17,428 nt of DNA from Aestuariivita sp049276915 (GCF_049276915.1 NZ_JBASXK010000022.1:1-17428); one strand, 5' to 3'; positions 1-7,686 are shown, counted from the stretch's first letter. The notes: generated by a model from the sequence alone, not told the origin. Program-made: numbers and translations.

Positions 1-419
1 CCACGACAGGCGGCAACGCGCTCAAGTTCTATTCCTCGGTCCGTTTGGACATTCGCCGCATCGGTGCGATCAAGGATCGCGATGAGGTTGTCGGCAACCA
101 GACCCGCGTCAAAGTGGTCAAGAACAAGGTGGCCCCGCCGTTCAAGCAGGTGGAATTCGACATTATGTATGGCGAAGGCATCTCGAAGATGGGCGAGTTG
201 CTGGATCTGGGCGTCAAGGCGGGCGTGGTTGAAAAGTCCGGAGCCTGGTTCAGCTATGGCGACGAGCGCATCGGGCAGGGGCGTGAGAATGCCAAGCTGT
301 TCCTGCGCGAAAACACCGCCATCGCTCTTGATATCGAAGACAAGATTCGCGCCGCGCACGGGCTGGAATTTGACATGCCGGATGTCCCGGACGACGGCGA
401 AGACATCCTCGAAGCATAA
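1..419 (+). CDS. recA: RecA recombinase, 3' part only
   Basis: This is the C-terminal part (about 138 residues) of RecA, the ATP-dependent strand-exchange protein that also triggers LexA cleavage in the SOS response. The reading frame is open from nucleotide 3 and stops with TAA at 417-419; the start lies outside the window. Seen directly: the TTGGNALKFY stretch (the DNA-binding L2-side strand), then VRLDIRRIGA, the VKVVKNK..PPFKQ segment and the YGEGI..GELLDLGVK block, all hallmarks of the RecA core and C-terminal domain. The end is an acidic tail (DVPDDGEDILEA), as in other bacterial RecA proteins, where it tunes DNA binding. A strong hairpin terminator follows at 462-490, so recA is probably transcribed separately from alaS. 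Identification is secure; only the truncation by the window edge limits it. Confidence 0.97.
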   Translation, partial: TTGGNALKFYSSVRLDIRRIGAIKDRDEVVGNQTRVKVVKNKVAPPFKQVEFDIMYGEGISKMGELLDLGVKAGVVEKSGAWFSYGDERIGQGRENAKLFLRENTAIALDIEDKIRAAHGLEFDMPDVPDDGEDILEA

Positions 420-461
420 CACCGGGCTCGCCGTACCATGGGGCGGCACAGAACATCACGG

Positions 462-490
462 ACAGGGCGGCCCACGGGCCGCCCTGTTTT
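462..490 (+). terminator. Rho-independent terminator of recA
   Basis: A perfect 12-bp inverted repeat (ACAGGGCGGCCC at 462-473 and its complement at 476-487) has a two-base spacer, in practice a tetraloop, and runs into TTTT at 487-490. It lies 43 nt after the recA stop and 93 nt before alaS. The stem is very GC-rich and the T-run is short, which is usual for intrinsic terminators in GC-rich genomes. Confidence 0.85.
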
Positions 491-582
491 GCATCTCAGC
501 CGCAATACGGATGGTGGACAGCACCGTGCCATAGGGCTATTTCAGTTCGAACCCGAATTGCCCCCCAAGGTCACGCAAACCC

Positions 583-3237
583 ATGCCCTCATTGAATGAC
601 ATCCGGTCCACATTTCTGAACTATTTTGCAAGGCACGGTCACGAGGTGGTCGAAAGCTCTCCGCTTGTGCCGCGCAATGACCCGACCCTCATGTTCACCA
701 ATTCGGGCATGGTTCAGTTCAAGAACCTCTTCACCGGGGTTGAGCATCGCGATTACAAACGCGCCACGACTGCTCAGAAATGCGTGCGCGCCGGGGGCAA
801 GCATAATGACCTCGACAATGTCGGCTATACCGCGCGCCATCACACTTTTTTCGAAATGCTGGGGAATTTTTCCTTCGGCGACTATTTCAAGGCCGATGCA
901 ATTCCCTTTGCCTGGGAGTTGATCACCAAGGAACTTGAGATCAACAAGGAAAGACTGCTGGTCACCGTCTATCACACCGATGACGAAGCCGTTGATATCT
1001 GGAGAAAAATTGGCGTTCCCGAGGGGCGTATCATCCGCATAGCCACAAATGACAATTTCTGGATGATGGGTCCGACCGGCCCCTGCGGGCCGTGTACCGA
1101 AATTTTCTATGATCATGGGGAGCAGTACTGGGGCGGCCCTCCGGGCTCACCGGAAGAAGACGGCGACCGTTTTGTCGAGATCTGGAACCTTGTTTTCATG
1201 CAGTTCGAGCAGTTCGAGGATGGCAGCCGCAAGGAACTTGCCGCGCAATCCATCGATACGGGCATGGGCATAGAACGTGTCGCGGCGCTGTTGCAGGGCA
1301 CCAATGACAATTACGCCACCGACCTGATGCGCAGCCTCATCGAGGCCAGCGCCGATGCCACCTCGACCTATCCTGATGGTCCGGGCAAAATGCATCATCG
1401 CGTGATCGCCGATCACCTGCGCTCGACGTCGTTCTTGATGGCCGATGGGGTCATGCCATCCAATGACGGGCGCGGTTACGTGCTGCGCCGCATCATGCGC
1501 CGCGCCATGCGCCACGCCCATTTGCTGGGTGCCAAGGATCCCCTGATGTACAAGCTGGTGCCCGCGCTGATCAGCCAGATGGGGGCGGCTTATCCCGAGC
1601 TTGGCCGCGCCAGATCCCTCATAGAAGAGACGCTGAAGCTGGAAGAGACCCGCTTCAAGCAGACGCTGGACCGCGGCCTCAAGCTGCTGGATGATGAACT
1701 CTCTGCCTTGCCCGAGAAGGCCGATCTGCCCGGTGCGGCGGCGTTCAAGCTTTATGACACCTATGGGTTCCCGCTGGACCTGACCCAGGACGCGCTTCGC
1801 GAAAAGGGCCGCTCGGTCGACACGGACGGCTTTGACGCCGCCATGGCCGAACAGAAAGCCAAAGCCCGCGCTGCATGGTCAGGATCGGGTGAGGCGGCTG
1901 ACGCCACCGTCTGGTTCGACGTGGCCGAAGAACACGGCACCACCGATTTCCTCGGCTATGATACGGAAACCGCAGAAGGTCAGATCGTTGCCATCATCAA
2001 AGGCGGCGCGCAATCGGAGTCGGCAGGCAAGGGCGAAAGTGTTCAGATTGCTCTGAACCAGACCCCGTTCTATGCCGAGTCCGGCGGCCAGCTCGGCGAC
2101 AGCGGCGTGATCAAGACCGAGTCTGCGACCATCAAAGTGACAGATACTCGCAAAGCGGCCGGTGTTTTCATTCACATCGGCACCGTCGAATCCGGCACGG
2201 TGTCAAAGGGGCAGGCGGCTGTGCTCGAGGTTGATCATGCCCGCCGCAGCGCCATCCGGGCCAATCATTCGGCCACGCATCTGTTGCATGAAGCGCTGCG
2301 AGACGCGCTTGGCGATCATGTCGCGCAGCGCGGATCGCTGAACGCGGATGACCGTTTGCGCTTTGACTTCAACCATACCAAGCCTCTCTCGCCCGAAGAA
2401 TTGCGGCAGGTCGAGACAGATGTGAACACCTATATCCGCCAGAACGCACCTGTTGTTACGCGCATCATGACTCCGGATGACGCGCGCGAGATCGGTGCGC
2501 AGGCTCTGTTCGGCGAAAAGTACGGTGACGAGGTTCGCGTTGTGTCCATGGGCCACCAGGTCGGTTCGGGCAAGGGCAATGACGGCCAGACCTATTCGAT
2601 CGAACTCTGCGGTGGAACGCATGTGCGCCAAACCGGCGACATCGGTGTGTTTGTAACCCTTGGCGAGTCGGCCTCGAGCGCCGGTGTACGCCGCATCGAA
2701 GCACTGACCGGGGCGGCGGCTTTTGACTATCTCAGTCAGCAGGGTCGCCGTTTGTCCGACGCAGCCCTGACGCTCAAGGCGCAACCCGCCGAGGTGCCTG
2801 AACGCATCAAGGCGCTGCTCGACGAGCGCAAGGCTCTCAGCAATGAAGTGGCGCAATTGCGCCGGGAGCTGGCCATGTCAGGCGGCTCTAATTCGCAGTC
2901 AGATGTCAAGGAAATCAACGGCATAAAGATCATAGCTCAAGTGCTTTCGGGCGTTACGGGCAAGGATCTGCCGGCTTTGATTGATGAGCATAAATCCCGC
3001 ATTGGCTCGGGTGCGGTCCTGTTGATCGCGGATGCAGGCGGCAAAGCCGCTGTGGCCGCTGGCGTAACGGGCGATTTGACAGAACGCGTGTCTGCTGTTG
3101 ATCTGGTGCGTGCAGCTGTCGCTGAATTGGGTGGCAAAGGAGGCGGCGGTCGCCCTGATATGGCTCAGGGCGGCGGCGCGGATGCGTCACATGCGGATGC
3201 CGCGATCGCGGCCGCGGAAAAACTGTTGGAGGGCTGA
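583..3237 (+). CDS. alaS: Alanyl-tRNA synthetase
   Basis: Class II synthetase that charges tRNA-Ala and clears mischarged Ser/Gly-tRNA-Ala; cytosolic. The 884 residues compare with 876 in E. coli. Seen in order: the N-terminal catalytic domain (FARHGHEVVESSPLVP near residue 15, FTNSGMVQFK motif 1 region, RHHTFFEMLGNFSFGDYFK motif 2, GTGMGIER-like 'DTGMGIERVA' motif 3 near 225), the tRNA-recognition helices, the editing domain with the zinc-binding pair H562-x3-H566 and C676-x3-H680 (CGGTH), and a glycine-rich C-Ala domain ending in GGKGGGGRPDMAQGGG, which is the conserved C-Ala signature. The ATG at 583 gives the standard MPSLNDIRSTFL start; an AAGG at 567-570 is a weak ribosome site 12 nt upstream. 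It follows recA after a terminator, an order common in alphaproteobacteria, and is followed after 3 nt by a DUF1330 gene, so both are likely co-transcribed. No oddities seen. Confidence 0.98.
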   Translation: MPSLNDIRSTFLNYFARHGHEVVESSPLVPRNDPTLMFTNSGMVQFKNLFTGVEHRDYKRATTAQKCVRAGGKHNDLDNVGYTARHHTFFEMLGNFSFGDYFKADAIPFAWELITKELEINKERLLVTVYHTDDEAVDIWRKIGVPEGRIIRIATNDNFWMMGPTGPCGPCTEIFYDHGEQYWGGPPGSPEEDGDRFVEIWNLVFMQFEQFEDGSRKELAAQSIDTGMGIERVAALLQGTNDNYATDLMRSLIEASADATSTYPDGPGKMHHRVIADHLRSTSFLMADGVMPSNDGRGYVLRRIMRRAMRHAHLLGAKDPLMYKLVPALISQMGAAYPELGRARSLIEETLKLEETRFKQTLDRGLKLLDDELSALPEKADLPGAAAFKLYDTYGFPLDLTQDALREKGRSVDTDGFDAAMAEQKAKARAAWSGSGEAADATVWFDVAEEHGTTDFLGYDTETAEGQIVAIIKGGAQSESAGKGESVQIALNQTPFYAESGGQLGDSGVIKTESATIKVTDTRKAAGVFIHIGTVESGTVSKGQAAVLEVDHARRSAIRANHSATHLLHEALRDALGDHVAQRGSLNADDRLRFDFNHTKPLSPEELRQVETDVNTYIRQNAPVVTRIMTPDDAREIGAQALFGEKYGDEVRVVSMGHQVGSGKGNDGQTYSIELCGGTHVRQTGDIGVFVTLGESASSAGVRRIEALTGAAAFDYLSQQGRRLSDAALTLKAQPAEVPERIKALLDERKALSNEVAQLRRELAMSGGSNSQSDVKEINGIKIIAQVLSGVTGKDLPALIDEHKSRIGSGAVLLIADAGGKAAVAAGVTGDLTERVSAVDLVRAAVAELGGKGGGGRPDMAQGGGADASHADAAIAAAEKLLEG

Positions 3238-3240
3238 AGG

Positions 3241-3528
3241 ATGGGTGCGCTTTGGATTGCACATGTCACTGTCACGGATGAAGAGGCCTATGCAAAATAT
3301 GCCGCACTTGCGACCGAAGCGATCGGAGCGCATGGCGGCGTTTTCATCGCGCGGGGCGGGCGGTTTGTTCAGCTTGAGGGGCAGGCGCGTCCGCGCAATG
3401 TCGTTGCACGCTTTCCGTCGGTTGAGGCTGCGCAAACATGCTACAATTCAGAGACATATCAACGCGCGCTCAGTCACGCGCGCGATGCGTCCGAGCGCGA
3501 ACTCCTGATCGTGGAAACGACCGAGTAA
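3241..3528 (+). CDS. DUF1330 family protein (small ferredoxin-like fold)
   Basis: A 95-residue protein with the pattern typical of DUF1330 proteins: a first strand LWIAHVTVTD followed by EEAYAKYAAL, then a glycine-rich centre (AHGGVFIARGGRF), a strand ARPRNVVARFPS, the conserved helix EAAQTCYNSETYQ and a final strand ELLIVE. Members of this family form a dimeric alpha/beta barrel-like fold related to YciI and monooxygenase-like domains; their substrate is not known and none can be read from the sequence. The ATG is only 3 nt after the alaS stop, and a GGAGGG ribosome site (3228-3233) lies inside the last alaS codons with a 7-nt spacing, so it is translated from the alaS transcript. The bidirectional hairpin at 3556-3584 ends the unit. 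Family call is good, function unknown. Confidence 0.85.
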   Translation: MGALWIAHVTVTDEEAYAKYAALATEAIGAHGGVFIARGGRFVQLEGQARPRNVVARFPSVEAAQTCYNSETYQRALSHARDASERELLIVETTE

Positions 3529-3555
3529 ATCACGCAAACGCAACGTTTACAAAAC

Positions 3556-3584
3556 AAATGGGGGAGCCAGAGGCTCCCCCATTT
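3556..3584. terminator. Bidirectional terminator between the alaS-DUF1330 unit and typA
   Basis: A perfect 13-bp inverted repeat (AAATGGGGGAGCC at 3556-3568, complement at 3572-3584) has a 3-nt loop. The A-rich left flank and T-rich right arm give a short T-run on both strands (ATTTGCATTT on plus; ATTTGTTTTG on minus). The typA stop is at 3589-3591 on the minus strand and the DUF1330 stop at 3526-3528 on the plus strand, so the element can end both convergent transcripts. Confidence 0.88.
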
Positions 3585-3588
3585 GCAT

Positions 3589-5406
3589 TTACAGAGTTTT
3601 CGAGCGCCGCTTGCGCTCGTGAGGATCCAGATAGCGCTTGCGCAGTCGGATCGCATTGGGCGTCACCTCAACCAACTCATCGTCGTTGATATAGGCAATC
3701 GCCTCTTCCAGAGACAGAGTGATGGGCGTGGTCAGCCGCACGGCTTCATCCGTGCCAGAGGCGCGCACGTTGGTCAGCTTCTTGCCCTTCAGGGGGTTCA
3801 CTTCGAGATCATTCTCGCGGCTGTGTTCGCCAATGATCATGCCGGTGTAGATCTTTGCCTGTGCTCCGATGAACATCCGGCCACGATCCTCAAGGTTCCA
3901 CAGCGCATAGGCGACCGCTTCGCCATTCTCCATCGAGATCAGCACACCTGCGCGCCGTCCCGGGATCGGGCCCTTATGTGGTGTCCAACCGTGAAAGACG
4001 CGGTTCAACACGCCGGTGCCGCGGGTATCGGTGAGAAACTCGCCGTGATACCCGATCAATCCGCGTGAGGGGACATGCGCGATGATGCGCGTCTTGCCTG
4101 CTCCGGCCGGCTTCATCTCGACCAGTTCACCCTTGCGCGCGCCGGTCAGTTTCTCGATCACCGCTCCGGAGTATTCGTCATCAACGTCGATGGTCGCTTC
4201 TTCCACCGGCTCGAGGGTCGTTGTGCCATCGTTGCGCAGGATGACCTGCGGACGAGAGATCGACAGCTCGAACCCCTCACGGCGCATGTTCTCGATCAGA
4301 ACGCCCATCTGCAATTCGCCACGGCCGGACACTTCGAACGCTTCGCCACCAGGGGTGTCCGCGATCTTGATGGCGACGTTGGATTCCGCCTCTTTCATCA
4401 ACCGTTCGCGGATCACACGCGATTGCACCTTTTTGCCGTCACGTCCGGCAAGGGGGGAATCGTTGATGCCGAAAGTCACGGTGATTGTCGGCGGATCAAT
4501 CGGTTGCGCATCCAGCGCCGTATCAACAGCCAGAGCACAGATCGTGTCTGCCACGGTGGCTTTGGACATCCCGGCCAGCGATACGATATCGCCCGCTTCG
4601 CCCTCGTCGATGTCCTGCTGGCCAAGGCCGCGGAACGCCTGCACGCGGGTTACTCGGAACTGCTCGATCTTTTGACCAATGCGCGAAAGCGCCTGAACGG
4701 TCTGACCCACTTTGACTCGGCCGGATTCAACGCGACCCGTCAGGATACGGCCCACGAACGGATCGGACCCCAGCGTAGTTGCCAGCATGCGGAAATCCTC
4801 GCCCCGACGCGCGATCTGGCGCGGGGCGGGGACGTGATTGACAATCAACTGGAACAGCGCGGACAGATCCTTGCGCGGCCCATCCAGTTCGGCATCTGCC
4901 CAGCCCGAGCGACCCGAGGCATACATATGCGGGAAGTCCAGCTGGTCTTCGTTGGCTTCCAGGCTCGCAAAGAGATCAAAGCATTCATCCAGCGCGCGGT
5001 CAGGTTCTGCATCCGGTTTGTCGACCTTGTTGAGCACCACAATCGGTCGCAGCCCCAGCGCAAGCGCCTTGGATGTGACGAACTTTGTCTGCGGCATCGG
5101 CCCTTCGGCGGCGTCCACCAGCAGGACAACGCCGTCCACCATCGACAGGATCCGCTCGACCTCTCCGCCGAAATCGGCATGGCCGGGCGTGTCCACGATG
5201 TTGATCCGTGTCCCTTTCCATTCCACCGATGTCGCTTTGGCGAGAATGGTGATCCCGCGCTCGCGCTCAAGGTCGTTGGAATCCATCGCCCGCTCGGCCA
5301 CGGCCTGATTTTCACGGAACGCGCCCGATTGCTTCAGCAGCTCATCAACGAGCGTGGTCTTTCCGTGGTCAACGTGAGCGATGATTGCGATGTTTCGCAG
5401 GTCCAT
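3589..5406 (-). CDS. typA: Ribosome-associated GTPase TypA/BipA
   Basis: Translational GTPase of the EF-G/LepA family that binds the 70S ribosome and supports ribosome assembly and stress or cold adaptation. Seen: G1 AHVDHGKTT (residues 10-18), the ERGIT switch I (49-53), G3 DTPGH (72-76) and G4 NKVD (126-129), then the beta-barrel domain II, EF-G-like domains III and V and the TypA-specific C-terminal domain ending in RKRYLDPHERKR. Length 605 compares with 607 in E. coli. The open frame reaches to 5469, but the ATG at 5406 gives the family start MDLRNIAIIAHVDHGK and has an AAAGG upstream, so the 21 extra residues are rejected. The gene lies 72 nt downstream of the SMR transporter gene on the same strand; whether they share a transcript cannot be judged. 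The hairpin at 3556-3584 ends it. No missing motif. Confidence 0.97.
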   Translation of the reverse strand: MDLRNIAIIAHVDHGKTTLVDELLKQSGAFRENQAVAERAMDSNDLERERGITILAKATSVEWKGTRINIVDTPGHADFGGEVERILSMVDGVVLLVDAAEGPMPQTKFVTSKALALGLRPIVVLNKVDKPDAEPDRALDECFDLFASLEANEDQLDFPHMYASGRSGWADAELDGPRKDLSALFQLIVNHVPAPRQIARRGEDFRMLATTLGSDPFVGRILTGRVESGRVKVGQTVQALSRIGQKIEQFRVTRVQAFRGLGQQDIDEGEAGDIVSLAGMSKATVADTICALAVDTALDAQPIDPPTITVTFGINDSPLAGRDGKKVQSRVIRERLMKEAESNVAIKIADTPGGEAFEVSGRGELQMGVLIENMRREGFELSISRPQVILRNDGTTTLEPVEEATIDVDDEYSGAVIEKLTGARKGELVEMKPAGAGKTRIIAHVPSRGLIGYHGEFLTDTRGTGVLNRVFHGWTPHKGPIPGRRAGVLISMENGEAVAYALWNLEDRGRMFIGAQAKIYTGMIIGEHSRENDLEVNPLKGKKLTNVRASGTDEAVRLTTPITLSLEEAIAYINDDELVEVTPNAIRLRKRYLDPHERKRRSKTL

Positions 5407-5478
5407 GAATTCAGCCTTTGTGCGGGAGTTGTCGCGCGGATACATCGCTGCGCTGCAGAAGGCCAGCACTTTTCGCGG

Positions 5479-5814
5479 CTAATGCCCTGTGCTTTTGGAG
5501 AACAGGTGAATCGTCGCAATCCCCGCGATGATCAGCGCCATTCCGATGATCGCCGGCATGTCCAGCCGCTGACCAAACACCGCAAAGCCGATGATCGCGA
5601 TCAGGACAATCCCCAGCCCCGACCAGAACGCGTAAACAATCCCCACGGGCATGTATTTCAGCGTCAGCCCCAGAAAAAAGAAGGCCAGCCCATAGCTGAG
5701 CACAGCCAGAAGCGTTGGCCCGACTTTGGAGAATTGCTGACTGGCCTGCAAAGCCGTGGTTCCCGTGGTTTCAAAAAACACCGCAATGATCAGGTAAACA
5801 TAATGAAAAGGCAT
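5479..5814 (-). CDS. Small multidrug resistance (SMR) transporter, EmrE/Qac type
   Basis: A 111-residue inner-membrane protein with four predicted transmembrane helices (about 4-22, 33-51, 58-79, 86-105). SMR proteins work as dual-topology dimers that exchange protons for cationic drugs. The essential membrane glutamate is E15 in helix 1 (AVFFETTGT), and the EmrE substrate-site residues Y40 and W63 have counterparts at Y41 and W64 (YAFWSGLGIV); FGQRLDMPAIIGM matches the EmrE helix 3-4 loop. These features favour the Qac/EmrE subgroup over the guanidinium exporter (Gdx/SugE) subgroup, but the substrate is inferred. The start chosen is the ATG at 5814 with GGAG 6 nt upstream; an in-frame TTG at 5832 overlaps the lrp stop but has no such site. 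It follows the Lrp-type regulator gene by 14 nt, so the two form an operon and the regulator may control the transporter. Confidence 0.9.
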   Translation of the reverse strand: MPFHYVYLIIAVFFETTGTTALQASQQFSKVGPTLLAVLSYGLAFFFLGLTLKYMPVGIVYAFWSGLGIVLIAIIGFAVFGQRLDMPAIIGMALIIAGIATIHLFSKSTGH

Positions 5815-5828
5815 GCAGGCTCCGTCGG

Positions 5829-6287
5829 TCAAAGGGGCAGGACAGGATCGTCCTTGATCTCTTCCATAACAAAGCTGGCTGCGACATCCGAGAGAGGAAC
5901 GCGCCGGATCAACTGCTGATAAAGAAGGTCATAGTCGGCCATATCCGCCACCCGCGCCCTGATCAGGTAATCCAGATCCCCGGTCATGCGATAGACGCTC
6001 AGGATTCCGGGGATTTCTTTGGTTGCTTTGGAAAATGCGCTCTGCCAGCCGGGATCATGGCTATGCGTGCGGATTTGGATGAACACCATCAGCCCCAGGC
6101 CAAGTCGCGCGGCATCAACTTCGGCGCGTCGGGCGCGGATGATGCCGGCTCCGTCCATGGCGCGGATCCGTCGCCAGACCGCGTTGCGTGACAGGCCCAC
6201 CTCTTCGCCAATCGCTTCAAGGGGCGTATCCGCTGCGCGTTGCAGAACAGTCAGAATCCTGCGATCAAATGTGTCAACTGTCTCCAT
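5829..6287 (-). CDS. Lrp/AsnC family transcriptional regulator
   Basis: A 152-residue DNA-binding regulator. The N-terminal AsnC-type helix-turn-helix covers roughly residues 4-55 (DTFDRRILTVLQRA, LEAIGEEVGLSRNAVWRRIRAMDGAGII). The C-terminal RAM ligand-binding domain covers about 64-145, with the strand GLGLMVFIQIR and the conserved MTGDLDYLIRARV turn that forms the effector pocket between subunits. Such proteins form octamers or dimers and usually respond to amino acids; the ligand here is unknown. The ATG at 6287 gives the normal family start METVDTFDRRIL, with a weak GGA close upstream. It is the first gene of a probable two-gene unit with the SMR transporter and is divergent from a small gene at 6400. 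The intervening region holds two inverted copies of TGAGAAATTWTCMC, a plausible site of autoregulation. Confidence 0.93.
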   Translation of the reverse strand: METVDTFDRRILTVLQRAADTPLEAIGEEVGLSRNAVWRRIRAMDGAGIIRARRAEVDAARLGLGLMVFIQIRTHSHDPGWQSAFSKATKEIPGILSVYRMTGDLDYLIRARVADMADYDLLYQQLIRRVPLSDVAASFVMEEIKDDPVLPL

Positions 6288-6301
6288 TTCCGGATCATAT
6301 G

Positions 6302-6356
6302 TGAGAAATTATCCCAAGATAAGGTGATTTCGTCTGATCTTTGTGAAAATTTCTCA
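6302..6356. promoter_or_regulatory. Inverted 14-bp motif pair in the lrp divergent region (candidate operator)
   Basis: TGAGAAATTATCCC at 6302-6315 is matched on the other strand by TGAGAAATTTTCAC (6343-6356 read in complement): 12 of 14 positions agree, and the first 9 are identical. The copies face each other across 27 bp in the intergenic region between lrp (start 6287, minus) and the small gene at 6400. Paired AT-rich sites next to an lrp-type gene suit binding by a multimeric Lrp protein, but no binding data are available and no -35/-10 pair could be placed with confidence. Confidence 0.45.
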
Positions 6357-6399
6357 TCCAGGCTGAGATATCCTGATGGAACTCAACAAGGAGATTGAA

Positions 6400-6627
6400 A
6401 TGCTCAGACGTCTTTTCACCGATCATCCGCATTCCGTGGATGAAAGCTATGTCGAACATATGATCTTTGCCTTGAGCTTTGCGGGTCTACTGGCCCTGGC
6501 TGCCGGAGCGGCGCTGATCCATGCGCTGATACCGGGCCTGTGCAAAACAACGGCCAGCACGCTGATCCGCAAGATGTATGCGCGCATCGAACACCGCGGT
6601 GTTCCTGTCGGCACGCCTGCGGAGTAA
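6400..6627 (+). CDS. Small membrane protein, DUF6356-like
   Basis: A 75-residue protein, MLRRLFTDHPHSVDESYVEH followed by a hydrophobic segment of about 28 residues (about 23-50) and a basic amphipathic tail (STLIRKMYARIEHR). The LFTDHPxSVDESYxEH start resembles my recollection of DUF6356, a family of short single-helix proteins common in alphaproteobacteria; its function is unknown. The start is fixed by an AAGGAG ribosome site at 6388-6393, 6 nt before the ATG at 6400; the earlier in-frame ATG at 6376 lies upstream of that site and would add eight non-conserved residues. It is transcribed divergently from the lrp-type regulator and may be under its control. It converges on the 81-codon gene ending at 6693. 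Confidence 0.75.
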   Translation: MLRRLFTDHPHSVDESYVEHMIFALSFAGLLALAAGAALIHALIPGLCKTTASTLIRKMYARIEHRGVPVGTPAE

Positions 6628-6692
6628 ATCTCGAAGGCCCGGTCACGCAGCCCGATCAGAGTGCAGGAGGCGCGCCGGTGCCGACGCTCTGG

Positions 6693-6938
6693 TCACGGGG
6701 TATCGGTGTCGCCGTCTTTCTTGGCCAACTCTCGGCGCACGTAGTCGCGCAGGAACCCGCGCGCACGGGTTTCGGCCTGTCTGACCCGTATGGACGACAT
6801 GAACGCCTCTTCAGTGGGCGTGGAACTGGCACCAAGGACCTTGGCCACCTGAGCGATCAATTCGACATCGCCCAGTTCGTCCACCACTTTTAGAACGTCA
6901 ATCGCCAGTTTGTCGCCGAGATCTTCTGCAAGTCCCAT
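6693..6938 (-). CDS. Hypothetical protein, 81 residues
   Basis: I do not recognise this protein. It is soluble and rich in charged residues: an N-terminal helical part (LAEDLGDKLAIDVLKVVDELGDVELIAQVAKVLG) followed by a loop STPTEEAF and a second helix (SIRVRQAETRARGFLRDYVRRELAKK) with a polar end. No cysteines, no signal peptide and no membrane segment are visible. The ATG at 6938 has an AGGG about 6 nt upstream and lies 15 nt after the stop of the alpha/beta hydrolase gene on the same strand, so the two are likely one transcript. Base composition and codon use fit the surroundings, which supports a real gene despite its size. Confidence 0.7.
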   Translation of the reverse strand: MGLAEDLGDKLAIDVLKVVDELGDVELIAQVAKVLGASSTPTEEAFMSSIRVRQAETRARGFLRDYVRRELAKKDGDTDTP

Positions 6939-6953
6939 GCCGTGGCCCTTTGA

Positions 6954-7607
6954 TTATCGCGTGTTTTCCGTCAGTCGCCGTTTCACATATTCGGACACAT
7001 TGCCGATCATCGTGTCCATATGCGGCTCTTTGAAGAAATGGTCAGCGCCCTCGATCTCCTGATGGGTGATCGTGATGCCTTTTTGTTCGTGCAGCTTTTG
7101 CACCAGGGATTGCGTGTCCGCTGGCGGAGCCACGCGGTCGGCTGTCCCGTTGATCACCAGACCCGACGCCGGGCAGGGCGCGAGAAACGAAAAGTCATAC
7201 ATGTTCGCCGGGGGCGAGACGCTGATGAAACCCGTGATTTCCGGGCGGCGCATCAGCAGTTGCATCCCGATCCAGGCCCCAAAGGAAAAGCCCGCAACCC
7301 AGCAATGCTTGGAGTTGTTGTTCATGGATTGCAGATAGTCCAGCGCCGAAGCCGCATCCGACAGCTCGCCGATGCCCTGATCGTATTCGCCTTGACTGCG
7401 CCCCACGCCGCGGAAATTGAAACGCAGCACCGTGAAGCCCATGTTGTAGAAGGCATAGTGCAGGTTGTAGACCACCTTGTTGTTCATCGTCCCGCCAAAC
7501 TGCGGGTGCGGATGCAGCACGATGGCTATGGGCGCGTCTTTTTCTTTCTGGGGGTGGTAGCGGCCTTCGAGCCGACCTTCGGGGCCGGGAAAAATCACCT
7601 CAGGCAT
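6954..7607 (-). CDS. Alpha/beta hydrolase (COG2945-like, dienelactone-hydrolase fold)
   Basis: A 217-residue cytosolic alpha/beta hydrolase. The nucleophile elbow GFSFG (106-110) gives S108, the acid is probably D157 in INGTADRVAPP and the base H190 in EGADHFF, so the catalytic triad is complete. HPHPQFGGTM (32-41) forms the oxyanion region typical of this subgroup, and FNFRGVGRSQGEYD (64-76) is the conserved second block. Proteins of this type are short acyl hydrolases without cap domain; the substrate cannot be inferred. The open frame reaches 7664, but the ATG at 7607 (MPEVIFPGPEG) has AGGA at a good distance upstream and starts with the first conserved strand, so it is preferred. It is divergent from iscR and shares the 204-bp intergenic region that holds the iscR promoter. 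Confidence 0.88.
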   Translation of the reverse strand: MPEVIFPGPEGRLEGRYHPQKEKDAPIAIVLHPHPQFGGTMNNKVVYNLHYAFYNMGFTVLRFNFRGVGRSQGEYDQGIGELSDAASALDYLQSMNNNSKHCWVAGFSFGAWIGMQLLMRRPEITGFISVSPPANMYDFSFLAPCPASGLVINGTADRVAPPADTQSLVQKLHEQKGITITHQEIEGADHFFKEPHMDTMIGNVSEYVKRRLTENTR

Positions 7608-7657
7608 ATGTGGTCCTGTTCTTGTCGTTCGGGGCTGGCTCGGCCTGCGGGCGATTG

Positions 7658-7686
7658 TTGACAAAATCGCTGGGTCACTTTAGAGC
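7658..7686 (+). promoter_or_regulatory. Predicted sigma70-type promoter of the iscR-suf operon
   Basis: A perfect TTGACA (7658-7663) is followed after exactly 17 bp by TAGAGC (7681-7686), a weak match to the -10 hexamer. Transcription would start near 7693, leaving a leader of about 120 nt before the iscR GTG. A consensus -35 with a poor -10 overlapped by a palindrome is the usual layout of a repressible promoter. No other good promoter was seen upstream of iscR. Confidence 0.6.

Noticed and set aside
4075..5919. A 614-codon open frame on the plus strand opposite typA, the SMR gene and part of lrp.
   Set aside because: It is antisense to genes with clear motifs, crosses three of them, is rich in His, Arg, Asp and Gln as expected for a GC-rich shadow frame, and shows no family motif.
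6654..6694. A wobble-containing inverted repeat (GATCAGAG/CTCTGGTC) between two convergent genes, considered as a terminator.
   Set aside because: The loop is about 25 nt, there is no T-run and it overlaps a stop codon; too weak to call.
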